Positions 32,202-41,600 are shown, counted from the stretch's first letter. The stretch: 64,000 nt of DNA from Azohydromonas caseinilytica (GCF_012927045.1 NZ_JABBFW010000029.1:1-64000), one strand, 5' to 3'. Notes: a model not told the origin generated them from the letters alone. Numbers and translations are program-made.

Positions 32202-33368
32202 TCAGTCGGCCCCAAGGCCGATCGGATTGGGCTGCCGCTTCTCGACCGCGTGGCGCAGCAGCGCGGCGCCGCGGTAGACGGCATGGGCGAACTTGCCGTA
32301 GGGCAGCGTGACGAACAGCGCCATCACCGCGCCCAGGTGCAGGCACAGCAGCAGCGCCAGCGCCGGGGTGCCGCGGCCCAGCCACAGCGCCAGCCCGCTG
32401 GCGCTGGTGAGGAACAGCAGCGCGATGAAGCCGAGGTCCATGGGCTTCTGCGCCACGTCGCCCTGCCGCGGATGGCGGCGCCGGCGCAACTGCCACAGCC
32501 CGGCCGTGCCGATGCACAGGCTCACCCCACCGGCCACGCCCAGCAGCTTGGGCAGCGACGGCAGCTCATGAGGCGCCACCCAGCCGAAGAAGTAGTGGTA
32601 GATGGTCGCCACGCTGGTGGCGGCGAAGCACAGCATGAAGCCGTAGAAGGTGAAGTGGTGGAAGCGCCGGCGCCACAGGGTGTAGGCGTCGTCCTCGTTG
32701 TTGCAGCCCTGGCCGTGCCCGCCGTCCAGGTATTTCAAGCGCAGCACGTCGTGCGTGGCCTCGGCGATGGCGGGCGCGCTGGCCGGCTGCCCGCTGGTGG
32801 CCGGCGTCACGTTGCGCCAGAAGTTGCGCGCGCCCATGCCCAGCGCCAGCACCACGAAGGCGAACACCGGCCCGAACAGGCTCACCAGCAGCCCATGCTG
32901 GAACAGCTCGTGGAAGCTGCCGCCCACGCCCCACAGCGCGCCCCGGGTCGCCAGCATCAGCCCCAGGAAGGCCGAGAAGGCCAGCACCAGCGCCAGGCCC
33001 AGCGTGAGCCCGTTGCGCTTGTAGAGCGCGCCCAGCGCCGGCGGCCAGGCGTAGTCGGCGTAGGTCTGGCCGCGCACCTTGGCCATGGCCTGCGGCACGT
33101 TGATGGCGAACTCGTGCGGCGGCGCGTACTGGCAGGCGTGCAGGCAGGCGCCGCAGTTGTGGCAGAGGTTGGCCAGGAAATGCACGTCGGCCTTGCCGAA
33201 CTCCAGCCGCCGCGTCATGGCCGGGAACACCGCGCAGAAGCCCTCGCAGTAGCGGCAGGCGTTGCACACGGTCATCTGCCGCGCCACCTCGGCCTCGGGC
33301 GCGGTGATGACGATCTCGCCCTCGGCCAGGGCCCGGGCCTCGCGGGTGAGCAGCTCAAGCGACTGCAT
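32202..33368 (-). CDS. tcuB: Tricarballylate utilization 4Fe-4S membrane protein TcuB
   Basis: A 388-residue inner-membrane iron-sulfur protein that passes electrons from TcuA to the quinone pool, reoxidising the FAD of TcuA. The N-terminus holds two Cys clusters, [11 protein letters not shown] and [12 protein letters not shown], typical of two 4Fe-4S centres. Downstream there are about six transmembrane helices with His residues that may bind haem, as in TcuB/CitB. It overlaps the tcuA 3' end by 14 bases (33355-33368), so the two are co-translated. A TcuC permease gene, usually next in Salmonella, is absent. Confidence 0.9.
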   Translation of the reverse strand: MQSLELLTREARALAEGEIVITAPEAEVARQMTVCNACRYCEGFCAVFPAMTRRLEFGKADVHFLANLCHNCGACLHACQYAPPHEFAINVPQAMAKVRGQTYADYAWPPALGALYKRNGLTLGLALVLAFSAFLGLMLATRGALWGVGGSFHELFQHGLLVSLFGPVFAFVVLALGMGARNFWRNVTPATSGQPASAPAIAEATHDVLRLKYLDGGHGQGCNNEDDAYTLWRRRFHHFTFYGFMLCFAATSVATIYHYFFGWVAPHELPSLPKLLGVAGGVSLCIGTAGLWQLRRRRHPRQGDVAQKPMDLGFIALLFLTSASGLALWLGRGTPALALLLCLHLGAVMALFVTLPYGKFAHAVYRGAALLRHAVEKRQPNPIGLGAD

Positions 33369-34767
33369 GGTCTTGTCCTTGCGTCAGGGCGGCGCGTGCC
33401 GCGTTGGTGCCGGCGATGCGGCCGAAGGCGGTGCCGATGGACATGCCCACCCCGGCGGTGTAGCCCTTGCCCAGCACGTTGCCGGCCATCATTTCGCCCG
33501 CAACGAAGAGGTTGGCGCTGGGCACGCCGCCGAAGCGCACGGCCGCCGTGTCGTCGGTGCGCAGCCCCAGGTACGTGAAGGTCACGCCGGGCCGCACCGC
33601 GTAGGCGTGGAAGGGCGGCGTGTCGATGGGCCGCGCCCAGTGCGTCTTGGGCGGCGCCAGGCCCTCGGTGCGGCAGTCGTCGAGCCGGGTGTGGTCGAAG
33701 CTGCCCGGCCGGCACGCCGCGTTGTAGTCCTGCAGCGTGCGCATGAAGGTGCCCACGTCCAGGCCGAGCTTGGCCGCCAGCTCCGGCAGGCTGCCGGCCT
33801 GCACGCCGGGGAACACCGGCGGCATGAAGCGGCCGATGGCCTTGGCGTCGATGATCGAGTAGGCGATCTGCCCGGGCTGCTGCGCCACCAGCCGGCCCCA
33901 GATGGCGTAGCGCTTGGGCCAGAAGTCCTCGCCCTCGTCGTAGAAGCGCTCGCCCTGGCGGTTCACCACCACGCCCAGCGACACGCAGTCGATGCGGGTG
34001 CAGATGCCGCCGTCGTACAGCGGCGCGCGGGCGTCGATGGCCACCATGTGCGCCTGGGTCGGATCGCCGATGCGGTCGGCGCCATGGTCATCCAGCAGGT
34101 GCTTCAACAGCACGCCCTGGTTGAAGCGCGTGCCGCGGATCAGGAAATTGTCGGCCGGCCACTCGCCGCGCTCGTTGCGGCCCCAGGCCTCGCGCAGCCA
34201 CTCGCGGTTCGATTCGAAGCCGCCGGCAGCCAGCACGCAGGCCCGGGCGCTGATGCGCTCGCCCTTGACCCAGGCCGCGACGAAGCGGCGCTCGCCGTCG
34301 AGCTCGATGCGCTCCACCGGCGCCTCGTAGCGCACCCGCACGCCCAGCTTCTCGGCGCTGCGGTAGTAGGCGTTGACCAGCGCCTTGCCGCCGCCCATGA
34401 AGAAGGCGTTGGTGCGCGCCACGTGCAGCGCACCCGAGAGCGGCGGCTGGAAGTGCACGCCGTGCTTGCGCATCCAGTCGCGGCAGGTGCTGGAGGCGCG
34501 GATGGTCAGCCGCGCCAGGTGCTCGTCGGTGAGCCCGCCCGTGACCTTGAGCAGGTCCTGCCAGAACTCCTCCTCGGGGTAGGCCTCGACCAGCACGTCC
34601 TGCGGCGCGTCGTGCATGCAGCGCAGGTTGCGCGTGTGCTGCGAGTTGCCGCCGCGCCACTCGCGCGGCGAGGCTTCGAGCAGCAGCACCGAGGCGCCCG
34701 CCTCGGCGGCCATCAGCGCCGCGCACAGGGCGGCGTTGCCGCCGCCGATGACCAGCACATCCACCAT
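33355..34767 (-). CDS. tcuA: FAD-dependent tricarballylate dehydrogenase TcuA
   Basis: A 470-residue flavoprotein of the fumarate-reductase/succinate-dehydrogenase family. The FAD-binding start reads [20 protein letters not shown], and later segments [14 protein letters not shown] and the C-terminal [18 protein letters not shown] are typical. It oxidises tricarballylate to cis-aconitate, which feeds the TCA cycle. Start choice: an ATG at 34782 is possible, but GGAGACA lies just before the ATG at 34767, so the shorter form is favoured. It follows the LysR gene tcuR by 75 bases and is followed by tcuB. The Burkholderiales orthologue could act on a related tricarboxylate, which sequence cannot decide. 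Confidence 0.9.
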   Translation of the reverse strand: MVDVLVIGGGNAALCAALMAAEAGASVLLLEASPREWRGGNSQHTRNLRCMHDAPQDVLVEAYPEEEFWQDLLKVTGGLTDEHLARLTIRASSTCRDWMRKHGVHFQPPLSGALHVARTNAFFMGGGKALVNAYYRSAEKLGVRVRYEAPVERIELDGERRFVAAWVKGERISARACVLAAGGFESNREWLREAWGRNERGEWPADNFLIRGTRFNQGVLLKHLLDDHGADRIGDPTQAHMVAIDARAPLYDGGICTRIDCVSLGVVVNRQGERFYDEGEDFWPKRYAIWGRLVAQQPGQIAYSIIDAKAIGRFMPPVFPGVQAGSLPELAAKLGLDVGTFMRTLQDYNAACRPGSFDHTRLDDCRTEGLAPPKTHWARPIDTPPFHAYAVRPGVTFTYLGLRTDDTAAVRFGGVPSANLFVAGEMMAGNVLGKGYTAGVGMSIGTAFGRIAGTNAARAALTQGQDHAVA

Positions 34768-34842
34768 GTCACTTGTCTCCATGGCGGTGGACTGTAGGCA
34801 GCGGGCCGCGGGCCCGGTAGCCGTCCCCGGGGCAAGAGGTGT

Positions 34843-35778
34843 TCAGGAATCGTGAAGGGTGGCGCCCGGCCACTGCCCCGCGGCCACCAGCGCGGCGGCC
34901 ACGTCGCGCAGCACCACGCGCGCGGCGAGGGCGGCCGGCGCCAGCTCGTCGTCGCACAGGCTGGCCAGCAGGTTCGGGCGCCGCGCGTCCTGGTCGGCGA
35001 TCTCGATGCGCAGCATCGCCTCGGACGCCACCCGGGCCGTGGCGGCACCGGGCTGGATGGTCGCGCCGATGCCGCCGCACACCGCGTCCATCAGCACCGC
35101 CAGGCCGTCCACTTCCAGCACGACGGCGGACGGGCATTTCGCGCGCGCGAAGGCGGCATCGACGATGGCGCGCAGCCCGTGCGAGCCGCTGGGCAGCACC
35201 AGCGGCACGCCGGCCAGCCGGGCGATGCGCACGCGGCGGCCAGGCTGCAGCTCGGCCATGCCCGGCGTGTCGCGCAGGCCGATGAGGAACAGCCGCTCGT
35301 GCAGCAGCGGCAGCACGCTCCAGCGCCGGTCCACGCCGGTGTCGAACAGCACGGCGATGTCGAGCTGCCGCGTGTTGAGCAGGTCCGCGAGGTTGCCCGA
35401 CAGGCTCTCCACCAGGCGCAGCCGGATGTCGGGGTAGCGCTCGCGCATGGCGCGCAGGAAGGGCAGCGCCAGCACGGCCGAGGTGGACGGCGCCAGCCCG
35501 ACGCTGACATGGCCCGACAGCCGCGCCTGCTGCGCCGCCTGCACCGCGTCGTCGGCGTGGCGCAGCGCGAGCTGGGCCTGCTTGAAGAAGGCCAGCCCGG
35601 CGTCGGTGGCGCGCGCCCCGCCGGCGGAACGCTGCAGCAGCCGGGTGGAGAGCTCGCCTTCAAGGCGGCTGATCTGCTGGCTCAGCGCCGAGGTCACCAC
35701 GCCCAGGTCCTGGGCCGCCTTGCCCATGCTGCCCAATTCGACGACGCGGACGAAATAGCGGAGCTGGCGCAGTTCCAT
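34843..35778 (-). CDS. tcuR: LysR-family regulator TcuR of the tricarballylate genes
   Basis: A 311-residue LysR regulator. The HTH is near residues 1-60 (MELRQLRYFVRVVELGSMGK, then ALSQQISRLEGELSTRLLQR), followed by the effector domain with the VSVGLAPSTSAVLALPFLRA strand. TcuR in Salmonella represses or activates tcuABC depending on tricarballylate. The gene lies directly upstream of tcuA and reads in the same direction, so the tcuR-tcuA-tcuB arrangement is conserved. The segment 34768-34842 holds the tcuA promoter or leader region. There is no tcuC. Confidence 0.85.
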   Translation of the reverse strand: MELRQLRYFVRVVELGSMGKAAQDLGVVTSALSQQISRLEGELSTRLLQRSAGGARATDAGLAFFKQAQLALRHADDAVQAAQQARLSGHVSVGLAPSTSAVLALPFLRAMRERYPDIRLRLVESLSGNLADLLNTRQLDIAVLFDTGVDRRWSVLPLLHERLFLIGLRDTPGMAELQPGRRVRIARLAGVPLVLPSGSHGLRAIVDAAFARAKCPSAVVLEVDGLAVLMDAVCGGIGATIQPGAATARVASEAMLRIEIADQDARRPNLLASLCDDELAPAALAARVVLRDVAAALVAAGQWPGATLHDS

Positions 35779-35951
35779 GGGAGTCTCAGGTTCGGCAAGG
35801 ACAAGCGCGCCATGGTGGCATGCGCTGGGCGAATCGCCGGGCGGCCTGCGCCGCGATCCGCGCCCGGACGGCTCAAGTCTTCCCGGCCGTTGCCGATTCC
35901 CTGCCTGGGAGCGGCGTCACGCGGCGATCAGGAAAGAACCAATATTCTCAA

Positions 35952-36494
35952 ATGGGCCCCACCACCTACGCGCTGTGCCAGAAACCCGTCATCGGCATCG
36001 TGATGTGGATCACCGCGCTGTGCGGCTTTCCGCCGCTGTTCGCAGATGAACCCATCGCGTTGTCCCGCGAAGGATCGACCATCACGCGGGAGTTCGAGGC
36101 GCCCGTGGACCTGAAATACCCGTTGAACATCGATTTCGAGTTCGAATCGACACAGGCCCGGTTGGACGATTCCATCGTCGGATACCGATTCGATGCAAAC
36201 TGCTGGGGCAACAAGCGTTATGACGATATTCCCGAGCGGCAGCGCGAAGGCCTGGGCCGCCCCATGCCCTTCCGGGTGATGATCCGCCATGCCGCCGACC
36301 GTGCCGTCGTGCTGGACCGGGTATTTGACTCACTGTGCATCACCTCGCACCGGGACAACCTGAAAACCCGGACCATCGGCTGGCTGGAATTGCGGCGCGG
36401 CCAATACACCGCCGAGGTCACGAACCTCGAAGCCCAGGCGGGGCTTGAGCATGTGGTGACGCGTGTTTCACTGGTTGGTGGACGATTCAAGTGA
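35952..36494 (+). CDS. Hypothetical secreted or membrane-anchored protein
   Basis: A 180-residue protein of unknown function. Residues about 10-32 are hydrophobic (VIGIVMWITALCGFPPLFAD), which may be a signal peptide. The mature part looks like a beta-sandwich with strands TREFEAPVDLKYPLNIDFEF and WLELRRGQYTAEVTNLEAQA. It resembles in general layout small Burkholderiales proteins of the DUF5625 kind, but I am not sure. The ATG at 35952 was chosen because the upstream extension is Arg-rich and lacks a ribosome binding site. The composition is lower in GC than the adjacent LysR gene. It stands alone, convergent with fliB. Confidence 0.55.
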   Translation: MGPTTYALCQKPVIGIVMWITALCGFPPLFADEPIALSREGSTITREFEAPVDLKYPLNIDFEFESTQARLDDSIVGYRFDANCWGNKRYDDIPERQREGLGRPMPFRVMIRHAADRAVVLDRVFDSLCITSHRDNLKTRTIGWLELRRGQYTAEVTNLEAQAGLEHVVTRVSLVGGRFK

Positions 36495-36557
36495 GCATCG
36501 GCACCTCGTGCCCATGCCGCGGCACCAATTCCGTCGACGCAATGCCCACAGCCGCCT

Positions 36558-37796
36558 TCAGCTCCTGAGAAACCGGTACAGCTTCTCCAGCTTGCCCCAG
36601 CCGCTGTTGTTGAGGACTTGGCTCACCTGCTGCGCGAAGTTCGGGTCATGCTGGAAACGCCTGCAATACACCTGCACGGTATTCGACAAGGCAACCGCAT
36701 CCGGCAGGGTCGCGTTGGCATTGCACTGGGCTGCCAGCATCAGGCGGAGCAAGCCAAAGCGGGAAATCAGCTTCAGATAATCTTCATAAGGCGAAGCCCC
36801 ACCGAAAGGAAATAATTCCAGGAACATCTCGTTGAGAATATAGTGCTCCAGAAGCCGTGGGGTCGCCTCCAGAGCCTTGTGCAGGCGCTCGATGCCGCGG
36901 CTGTAGTTTTCAACCAACCGCTCCGAGCCGAGTTGTCCGGTTTCGCCGTTCGCGCCCAAGCCTTGGGAAACGGCCTCGGATACCGATTTCTGTACCGCGG
37001 ACCCCGTCGCCGTTGCCTTGAATTGCCAGAGGAGCGCAAAAATTTGGGCTTGCGCGGCATAGTCGGGCTGCAGCTTGGCGAGCGCGTCCCCCACAAGCCC
37101 CTGTTCCACGATGGCGACGTACTCCTCCATGAGGGCAGGAACGGCGGCATTTCCGCTCTCCGCCAAGGTGGCGGTCAAGCCCTCGCAAAAACCCCCGAGC
37201 ACCGCCAGCTTTTCCCACAGCGCCAGTCCTTGGGTCTGCAGCAATTGAATGCAGAAGATCCGCACTTCGTTCATCAGCTCGAGCGGCATTCCCAGCCTGG
37301 GCGCGACCTCCGCCACCACGTTATCCCGCAACTTGACCGGCGCCTCCACGAATTCAAAGGCATCTTCCACCAGCAGCGCTTGGCGCGCCGCTTCTGGGCA
37401 GGACAGCGTCAGCGCCAATTCATACTGCCCCGCGAATTTCCTCGAAACGCGCGGATACGTGAAGCAGGTATTGGACAAGTAACTCTCGCCGAGATTTTTC
37501 TGAACGGCGCAGAGATTGTCACGCATCAACGGACACGCCTTGGTTTCGGCATGAAGCTGGATGCGCGCATAATCCGCGTTGGTTTCCTGGCTTCTCCGGC
37601 GCTGCACATTTTCGGAAAGGCTGTTGCCCAACTCCTTGTTTTTTACCTGCCGGTAGGCCTTGAAAGTCTTCTTGTCGATACTGACCGCCCAGCCCGTGCA
37701 GCAGTTGTCCTCGCACGCGGCGCCAATGCAGCCGAAGCGACTGACGTAGCGGGGAATCAATGCCGTGGTGACGCGTGCGGAGTGAAGTTCGCTCAT
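36558..37796 (-). CDS. FliB-family flagellin lysine N-methylase-like protein
   Basis: A 412-residue protein matching the FliB family. The N-terminal Cys motif is FGCIGAACEDNCCTGW (Cys23, Cys28, Cys32, Cys33), and further Cys at 88, 96 and 111 lie in KACPLMRDNLCAVQK and YLSNTCFTYPR. These Cys are thought to hold an Fe-S cluster or metal in the enzyme that methylates surface-exposed lysines of flagellin in Salmonella. No flagellar genes are in the window. The start at 37796 (MSELHSARVT) agrees with the family N-terminus; a frame reaching 38012 is unlikely. GC is lower than in the core genes, a sign of transfer. Another target protein is possible. Confidence 0.8.
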   Translation of the reverse strand: MSELHSARVTTALIPRYVSRFGCIGAACEDNCCTGWAVSIDKKTFKAYRQVKNKELGNSLSENVQRRRSQETNADYARIQLHAETKACPLMRDNLCAVQKNLGESYLSNTCFTYPRVSRKFAGQYELALTLSCPEAARQALLVEDAFEFVEAPVKLRDNVVAEVAPRLGMPLELMNEVRIFCIQLLQTQGLALWEKLAVLGGFCEGLTATLAESGNAAVPALMEEYVAIVEQGLVGDALAKLQPDYAAQAQIFALLWQFKATATGSAVQKSVSEAVSQGLGANGETGQLGSERLVENYSRGIERLHKALEATPRLLEHYILNEMFLELFPFGGASPYEDYLKLISRFGLLRLMLAAQCNANATLPDAVALSNTVQVYCRRFQHDPNFAQQVSQVLNNSGWGKLEKLYRFLRS

Positions 37797-38112
37797 GAGA
37801 AGTGCTTGATGGCCTCGCCAGGAATCGTCCTGTCCGTTGAAGTTGCGAACAGGACGGCGGAAATACCAGAGAGCCGGTAGGGTCCCCAGGAGCGGGCAGG
37901 GCCGACTGGTACTCCTATTCTCGCGATGCTCTTCGCATGGCGGCCTTGCGGCACGCTCCCCAGAGTGCCTTACGAGACGACCCCATCTGCCCGCTTCTGA
38001 GGATGCCGCCAATATTTCCCGACCATTCCCCGAACAAGGGCCGGTTTACACGCCTGATTTGCTTGGTGTCTCACTGCGCCGCCCGCCGGACCGGCACGGC
38101 AGCGAGCGGCTT

Positions 38113-38135
38113 CAAAAAACACCGCCGGGTGGCGG
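38113..38135 (-). terminator. Rho-independent terminator on the minus strand
   Basis: Read on the minus strand, GGCGG... pairs to give stem CCGCC/GGCGG (38122-38126 with 38131-38135), followed by TGTTTTTT (38113-38120). It lies just downstream of the remnant stop at 38150, so it probably once ended that gene's transcript. The stretch 37797-38112 otherwise shows no gene. Confidence 0.5.
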
Positions 38136-38149
38136 GCGGCAAATGGCCG

Positions 38150-38345
38150 TCAAGCCTTCGGCCCATGTTCCAGGCGCACCGACACCCGCTCACCCCAGCG
38201 CTCCTGCGCGACGTGAGACTCGTAGGCCAGCACCATGTTGGCAAAGGCCGTGTCGCCGCCGCCGGCCGGCAGCTTCGTGACGCATGGGAACGAGCCCCGG
38301 ATCGGCGCGGCATCGCAGGATTCGCCGGGGTGCCGGCCTTCTCAT
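38150..38345 (-). pseudogene. 3' remnant of an unidentified gene
   Basis: The minus strand reads a coding-like sequence of about 60 codons without a start: ...GESCDAAPIRGSFPCVTKLP and AFANMVLAYESHVAQERWGE, then VSVRLEHGPKA and a stop at 38150-38152. An in-frame TGA at about 38343-38345 closes it upstream. A hairpin terminator lies 15 bases beyond. The pattern is a truncated 3' end. I do not recognise the family. The rest of 38346-38705 has no supportable gene. Confidence 0.4.
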
Positions 38346-38705
38346 TGAGCGGGCAACGAAGTTCACGAGGCGTCGTTCCCGCAGGCACGCGCGCCTCGAC
38401 GCCGTCGAGGCCGGTCTGCCGCTCCCGCTTTTGGCGCCGTCCGTCCGGTGCTGTTGACCACGACGCCATCGCGCGCAATTTAAGATTCACAACATTTGCC
38501 AAGCAGGCGTGAAAATCCCGCCCAAAACACATTTTAGTGACAGCCGAAATGCCGGATTCCCAGCCCGGCGCGTCCCATCCAGGATGAATTAAGCCGGGCA
38601 CGCGGCGCTTTTGATGCGGGACACCGCGGCGCCCGCCTGATTCGAATACCGGGCTGCGCGCCGGCATTTCTCCGCACGCACGGAAATCCTGTTGGAGACG
38701 CGCCA

Positions 38706-39044
38706 ATGAAACTCTTCCTCACGACCTCGCTGGCCGCCCCGGCGCTGGCCGGCGTCGGCTCCAGCGCCAGCCTCACCGGGCTGCGCTACGAGCTGGTGGA
38801 CCTCGACCCCAACGACGGCGTCACGCCCTACGTCCGGTTCACCGGGCAGTCGCAGGCGCTGTCCCTCCTGGGCCCGCGCTGCGCCGGCGTCTGCGACAAC
38901 CAGACCGGCAGCTTCACGCTACCGGCCTTCGCCTCCCGCATCGACAGCGACACTCAAGGCGCCGGCACCCCCAGCGCCGCGAAGTGCAGCACCCACTCCC
39001 GTGCCGGGTCCACGTCCACCAGCGCGGCGGCCTCCTCGTCGTAG
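38706..39044 (+). pseudogene. Truncated secreted protein gene (PEP-CTERM-type N-terminus)
   Basis: The frame begins with a signal peptide (MKLFLTTSLAAPALAGVGSS) followed by LTGLRYELVDLDPNDGVTPY, a segment often seen at the start of Burkholderiales secreted PEP-CTERM-associated proteins. Coding-like sequence stops near 38950; from there to 39044 the frame is only the antisense of the downstream sagB-like gene end. The body and any C-terminal anchor are missing, so it is a broken gene. Confidence 0.4.
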
Positions 39045-40858
39045 AAGGCGCCCACGGCGCAGGCGCCGAGGCCGCGTGCGGCGGCCTCCAGGTAGATGCG
39101 CTCGCCCACCAGCCCGGCCTCCAGGAAGGCGTGGCGGTAGCCGCGCGCGGCGCCCCAGGGGTCGGCCGCCAGCGCCGCGCGCTGCGCCGACAGCACCAGC
39201 ACGGCGTGCGCGTCGCCGATCACGTCCTGGTCCAGCGCCGCGGCGCGGGCCTGCGCGCGCAGCTCGCGCACCCGGCGCGGCAGCAGCGCATGCCGCACGG
39301 GCTCGTAGCGATAGGCACCGGGCGCAAGGCCCGCCACCGCATGCGCCACCAGGTCCACGCGCAGCGCAGGCGACAGCAGCGGCGCCTGCAGCCCCAGGCC
39401 CGCCAGCAGGCCCGAGAGCGCCTCCAGCGGCAGCGGCGTGTCGCCGAAACGCCGCAGCGAGCGCCGCGTGGCGATCAGGCGCAGCACGTCGCGCCGGGGT
39501 GCCGGCGCGCGCGGCAGCTCGATGGCCTGGGCACCGGGCCGGGAGACGACGGCCGGCGGCGGCATCTGCCCATCGAGGCTGCCCCCGCGCCGCGGCACGC
39601 TGCCCAGCGACGTGGCCCGGTGCACGGCCCCGGTCACGCCCAGGGGCGGCAACTCGCGCGGCAGCGGTGGCGTCGAAAAGGCTGCCGCGGCGGGAACGGC
39701 GCCCTGCGGCGGCGGCCCGCCGCGGCGCAGGGCCAGCAGGGCCAGCACGCCCTCTTCCTCCTCGTCCACGCCCAGCGTGGCCGCCAGGCGCGGACCGTCG
39801 AAGGCGGCCATGAGCTGCGCCTGCAGGCCCACCGCCGCGGCGGCGGCGCGCAGGTTCTCCAGCGCATGGCCGAGGTCGGCCAGCACGTAGCGGTAGCTGC
39901 GATCCCGGTACTTGCGCCCGGTGCGGCGGAACACGGCGGTGGCGATGACGCAGGCCACGGCGCCGTCCAGCCCGGTTGTGCCGGGCAGTCCGAGCGCGTC
40001 GGATGAAGGCGCCCCGGATCGCAGCCGCTCCAGCGCATGCGTTTGGGCGTCGTAGTGCCACAGGCCCGGCGCCAGCCCGCGCGCCGACAGCGCCGCGACG
40101 TAGAGCTCGGTGGAGAACAGCGCTCCCGACGAGGGCGAGGCGCGCAAGTTGAAACCCGCGCGCCGCTCGGTGACGCCGGCCGTGTGCCACAGCGCCGTGC
40201 CCAGGGCCACCGGGTCGCCGGGCTGCGGGCCCGACGCCCGTGCCGGCGCAGGCAAGGGCAGGCGCGGCGCCTGCGGGTAGCGCTTGAAGGCCGGCGGCGC
40301 GTCGCCCCAGTTCACGGCCGGCAAGCCGGTGAAGGAGGCGCGCCGCGACTGCGCGGAGTGGGCGTGGAAGCGCTCCACCACGGCCATGGCCGCCTCTGCC
40401 CCCGTGGCGGTATCGGCAGCCGCATTGCCCGCGATCACGCCGCGCTCGTTGCGTCCCAGCCGCAGCCCGGCCAGGAAGGCGGCGCCCACGGCCAGCACGC
40501 CCAGTCCGGCCAGCCCCGAGCCCAGCACCCAGCGCCGCCCGGCCGCCACCTCGCGCACCGCCGGCGGCGGGCGGCGCGTCAGGGTGCGCCAGGCGCTGCC
40601 GAAGTTCAGCGACAGGTGCAGCGCCAGCAGCAGCAGCGTCGCGTAGCCGAACAGGTAATGCCAGTCGAACACCGGCAGTTGCTGCTGCGCCACCCAGAAC
40701 AGGCCAAGCGCCGCGGTGGCGGCGAGGTAGATCAGCAGCAGCACGCTGGTCCAGGCATTGAGCGCCCGCCGCGCCGGCATGCGCCCGCGCAGCACCTGCC
40801 AGGCCAGGCCACCCAGCGCCAGCAGCAGGGGCAGCAGCACCCAGACCAGTTTCGGCAT
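38954..40858 (-). CDS. Membrane-anchored double nitroreductase (SagB/ThcOx-like)
   Basis: A 634-residue protein. Residues about 1-145 are four hydrophobic segments (WVLLPLLLALGGLAWQVL; SVLLLIYLAATAALGLFW; LFGYATLLLLALHLSLNF; LGSGLAGLGVLAVGAAFLAG) with conserved-looking His residues, reminiscent of a small haem-binding b561-type module. From about 200 on are two nitroreductase-fold units in tandem, the second beginning LRLIATRRSLRRFGDTPLP, which is the SagB/ThcOx FMN signature. The start at 40858 is preceded by GGAG at good spacing. SagB proteins form thiazole/oxazole rings with partners or act as flavin reductases; no ring-forming partner is nearby. A respiratory-type flavin oxidoreductase is a reasonable alternative. 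Confidence 0.75.
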   Translation of the reverse strand: MPKLVWVLLPLLLALGGLAWQVLRGRMPARRALNAWTSVLLLIYLAATAALGLFWVAQQQLPVFDWHYLFGYATLLLLALHLSLNFGSAWRTLTRRPPPAVREVAAGRRWVLGSGLAGLGVLAVGAAFLAGLRLGRNERGVIAGNAAADTATGAEAAMAVVERFHAHSAQSRRASFTGLPAVNWGDAPPAFKRYPQAPRLPLPAPARASGPQPGDPVALGTALWHTAGVTERRAGFNLRASPSSGALFSTELYVAALSARGLAPGLWHYDAQTHALERLRSGAPSSDALGLPGTTGLDGAVACVIATAVFRRTGRKYRDRSYRYVLADLGHALENLRAAAAAVGLQAQLMAAFDGPRLAATLGVDEEEEGVLALLALRRGGPPPQGAVPAAAAFSTPPLPRELPPLGVTGAVHRATSLGSVPRRGGSLDGQMPPPAVVSRPGAQAIELPRAPAPRRDVLRLIATRRSLRRFGDTPLPLEALSGLLAGLGLQAPLLSPALRVDLVAHAVAGLAPGAYRYEPVRHALLPRRVRELRAQARAAALDQDVIGDAHAVLVLSAQRAALAADPWGAARGYRHAFLEAGLVGERIYLEAAARGLGACAVGAFYDEEAAALVDVDPAREWVLHFAALGVPAP

Positions 40859-40995
40859 CGCACGGCACTCCAACCACGGGAGCCGGCAGGCACTGGACCC
40901 GGTTTGGCCCCCCTGAGGCGTTGACTCGATAACGGCCCTACGGTCAAGCCCAAGGTGTGTCGATCTGAAACCCGAGTCGGCAGGGGGCGCCTAAA

Positions 40996-41012
40996 TTGCT
41001 GCATTGCAGCAA
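40996..41012. promoter_or_regulatory. PhaR-type operator before the phasin-like gene
   Basis: TTGCTGCATTGCAGCAA is an almost perfect palindrome (one central base) containing CTGC-N3-GCAG. PhaR repressors of the polyhydroxyalkanoate system recognise such TGC-rich repeats. The site is 153 bases before the phasin start at 41165, within a 306-base spacer that otherwise holds no gene. Confidence 0.6.
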
Positions 41013-41164
41013 AATCAAAGCAGCCGCCCCGGACACCCAGGAGACAAAGGGGCCGCGCCCGGTGCCACGGTGCCGGCGCAGCCGATGGACGCTCGTCGAT
41101 CCAGAACCGGGGCGGAGCCCATCGCCGAGCACTTTCCGCAACCCGTCTGTCACCAGGAGCTCAC

Positions 41165-41536
41165 ATGCCTACCGACGCCTTTGAAACCCTGCTCGCCCCG
41201 TACAGCAAGCTGGCCCGGGCCAACATGGAACTGTTCGCCAGGTTCTCCTCGTCCCCGGAGATCCTGAACCAGACCCTGGGCACGGCCCAGAAGCTGGCCA
41301 CCGAGGGCCGCGATCCGAACGCCGGCCTGCCCGGCGCCAATGCCTACATGGACTTCGTGATGGGCCTGGTCAAGAACTGGCTGGACTTCTGGACCGACCT
41401 GGGCCAGAGCGCGCTGGGCCTGATGGACCAGGGCCAGGACCTGTTCAAGAAAGCCCCGGGTTTTGCGGCTGACGCGGCCCGCGCCGTCACGGATATCCAG
41501 CCCAAACCGCCGCGCACGCGCCCGGCCGCAGCCTGA
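41165..41536 (+). CDS. Small phasin-like polyhydroxyalkanoate granule protein
   Basis: A 123-residue amphipathic, helix-rich protein without signal peptide. The N-terminal YSKLARANMELFARFS and the middle DFVMGLVKNWLDFWTDLGQS have the alternating hydrophobic pattern of phasins, which coat polyhydroxyalkanoate granules. The C-terminus is an Ala/Pro-rich tail. The function call rests on the helix pattern, the size and the PhaR-type operator upstream. The start at 41165 follows a CAGGAG ribosome binding site. No phaC, phaA or phaB lies in the window. A different small helical protein is possible. Confidence 0.6.
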   Translation: MPTDAFETLLAPYSKLARANMELFARFSSSPEILNQTLGTAQKLATEGRDPNAGLPGANAYMDFVMGLVKNWLDFWTDLGQSALGLMDQGQDLFKKAPGFAADAARAVTDIQPKPPRTRPAAA

Positions 41537-41600
41537 CGCGCCCTTAAGATCCGCTCCCTCGCGCCGGGCCTTTGCCCGGCGCATTCATTTGAAGCGGCCC

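Noticed and set aside
38071-38706. A 211-codon minus-strand ORF covering the remnant region
   Set aside because: The coding-like 3' remnant at 38150-38345 is in a different frame, and this ORF lacks family features.
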